DNA from: Psychromonas sp.
GTDB lineage: Bacteria > Pseudomonadota > Gammaproteobacteria > Enterobacterales > Psychromonadaceae
Direction: 5' to 3'
Length of the DNA stretch: 14,833 nt
Assembly (NCBI GenBank): GCA_023145575.1
Contig: JAGLDN010000021.1
Span: 1-14,833, forward strand
Each line of letters opens with the position of its first letter. Position 1 is the first letter of the stretch. Below the pieces are notes generated by a model. The model had not been told where the DNA came from and searched no databases. It worked only from the letters and a program-made list of their open reading frames with translations. The position numbers were made by a program, and so were the translations under genes. Positions 13,645 to 14,833 of the stretch are shown one piece after another.

Positions 13645-14628
13645 ATGAAAAAATCTGCTGTTTTATTAGTAAATTTAGGAACACCAGCTAAACTGACAAA
13701 AAAATCTGTACGAAAGTTTTTAGCTAATTTTTTAGCGGATAGGCGAGTTGTTGATCTCCCTCGTTGGCTTTGGTTACCACTGCTTAATTTTGTTATTTTA
13801 CCTATTCGTGTGCCTATTATTACAAAACTTTATCAAAAAATCTGGCTTAAAAACAATTCACCACTGCGTTTTTATACCCAAAAGCTGGCTGAAAAATTAT
13901 CTCTAAAACTCGCTGAAGAGAATATCTTAGTTGATTATGCGATGACCTATGGCAATCCGTCTATTGCGCAGCAGCTTCAAAAGTTTCAACATAAAGGCAT
14001 TACAAATCTCACTGTTCTTCCTTTATACCCGCAATATTCAGTCTCCACAACGGCACCTGTTTTTGATCAAATAGCCATACATTTCAAACAACAATTTAAC
14101 TTCCCTGCAATAAATTTTCTTCATGACTATCATGATCATCCTCTGTATATTCAAGCACTTGTAAAATCAATTAAGCAAAAATGGACTGTAACAGGGAAAT
14201 CAAATTTACTTGTATTCTCATTCCACGGGATACCAAAACGATATATAAGGCTTGGCTGTCCATATCAAACACAGTCATTTAAAACTGCAGAATTAGTGGT
14301 TAAAAGTCTTGGTTTAAAAAAAGATGATTATGCAATTTGTTATCAATCTAGGATCGGTAAACAAGAATGGTTGACACCCTATCTTGATAAATCATTGATT
14401 ACTTTTGCGAAGACTGGCGTGGGATCTATTGATGTTGTTAGCCCAGCATTTGCTTGTGATTGCCTTGAAACGCTTGAAGAGCTTGCTATTAGAAATAAAA
14501 AACTTTTTTTAGACAACGGTGGGGAAACGTATCATTACATTCCATGCTTAAACAATAGTGAAGATCACATTAATTTACTCTGTGCACTTGCGTTAGATAA
14601 TTCACTACTCCCCCACAAGCAAAAGTAA
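13645..14628 (+). CDS. hemH: Ferrochelatase
   Basis: HemH inserts ferrous iron into protoporphyrin IX, the last step of protohaem synthesis, at the inner face of the membrane. From ATG 13645 it has 327 residues, within the family range. It begins KKSAVLLVNLGTP, has the metal-site motif SFHGIP with His194, CYQSRIGKQEWLTPY, and PAFACDCLETLEEL with the catalytic-type Glu275. The usual GDPY motif reads GCPY (204-207), and the following cysteine of many relatives is Ser, a visible departure from the common form. A GTG at 13615 would add ten residues not seen in the family; AGGG at 13636-13639 supports ATG 13645. Presence of hemH implies that at least the end of haem synthesis is kept. Confidence 0.95.
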   Translation: MKKSAVLLVNLGTPAKLTKKSVRKFLANFLADRRVVDLPRWLWLPLLNFVILPIRVPIITKLYQKIWLKNNSPLRFYTQKLAEKLSLKLAEENILVDYAMTYGNPSIAQQLQKFQHKGITNLTVLPLYPQYSVSTTAPVFDQIAIHFKQQFNFPAINFLHDYHDHPLYIQALVKSIKQKWTVTGKSNLLVFSFHGIPKRYIRLGCPYQTQSFKTAELVVKSLGLKKDDYAICYQSRIGKQEWLTPYLDKSLITFAKTGVGSIDVVSPAFACDCLETLEELAIRNKKLFLDNGGETYHYIPCLNNSEDHINLLCALALDNSLLPHKQK

Positions 14629-14660
14629 AGCCATATGTCGATGACTTGTCGCTTTTTTTA
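14627..14660 (+). terminator. Weak terminator candidate after hemH
   Basis: Just past the stop codon AAAGC can pair with GCTTT ahead of a 7-T run, extended by a few interrupted pairs. The stem is imperfect and short. Bases 14661-14833 to the window end contain no gene or repeat I can support. Confidence 0.3.
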
Positions 14661-14833
14661 TCGTCTCAATTCATTTTAAAGAGCATATACTCGCTATCAT
14701 TCGAAATTAAAAATTCCGCAAGTGGCGCGGTGAATAGATCCTAGTCATGAAGTTGAAGATCTAACTGGTTCAATTAAAACTTACTAAAAAAAGTACTTTC
14801 CTCAACGCTTGCCTATTAGGCGACAATTAACTT

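Noticed and set aside
14713..14735. CCGC/GCGG hairpin near the window end as a terminator
   Set aside because: The stem is short and no T-run follows on either strand.

Overview
The window reads as an AT-rich, low-coding-density gammaproteobacterial chromosome segment. Eight intact genes are identified by family motifs or by clear resemblance to known proteins (an isoprenylcysteine-methyltransferase-like gene, lolB, recN, nadK, grpE, dnaK, dnaJ, adk, hemH make nine with the methyltransferase). They sit among long gaps filled with broken genes and relics of small inverted-repeat elements. The nadK-recN order divergent from grpE is the usual gammaproteobacterial arrangement. The gaps, pseudogenes, IS remnants and one motif set typical of secreted cysteine peptidases suggest a host-associated bacterium undergoing genome erosion, perhaps in or near Legionellales/Coxiellaceae. 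That placement is inference; no rRNA or other marker settles it.

Layout. 1-372: IS3 transposase remnant and a repeat end. 373-1413: membrane methyltransferase gene convergent with lolB. 1530-3657: two broken copies of one unrecognised protein family (1530-2416 and 3172-3505, both minus), repeat relics and gene-free DNA. 3658-5331: recN (minus). 5605-6180: a pseudogene with a Cys/His/Asp peptidase-like motif set and a good promoter. 6289-6497: a small ORF running into a 133-bp MITE-like element. 6699-7598: nadK (minus). 7702-11914: heat-shock cluster grpE-dnaK-dnaJ (plus). 11946-12124: a palindromic MITE-like element carrying a terminator hairpin. 12226-12829: two short ORFs with very strong ribosome binding sites, each interrupted just after its start. 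12959-14628: adk-hemH. The last 205 bases hold nothing I recognise.

The heat-shock cluster makes the DnaK chaperone machine: DnaJ delivers substrates and stimulates the ATPase, and GrpE exchanges nucleotide. grpE and dnaK each have a near-consensus sigma-32 promoter. In both leaders the Shine-Dalgarno sequence can pair with an upstream segment in a hairpin with one bulged base, which suggests a second, translational layer of heat control (candidate RNA thermometers). dnaK and dnaJ are separated by a terminator-like hairpin that could set their ratio.

Most of the unexplained sequence comes from one repeat family whose ends resemble CTATACCCATGTGAC. Its copies sit at the ends of broken genes, in the grpE leader and behind dnaJ.
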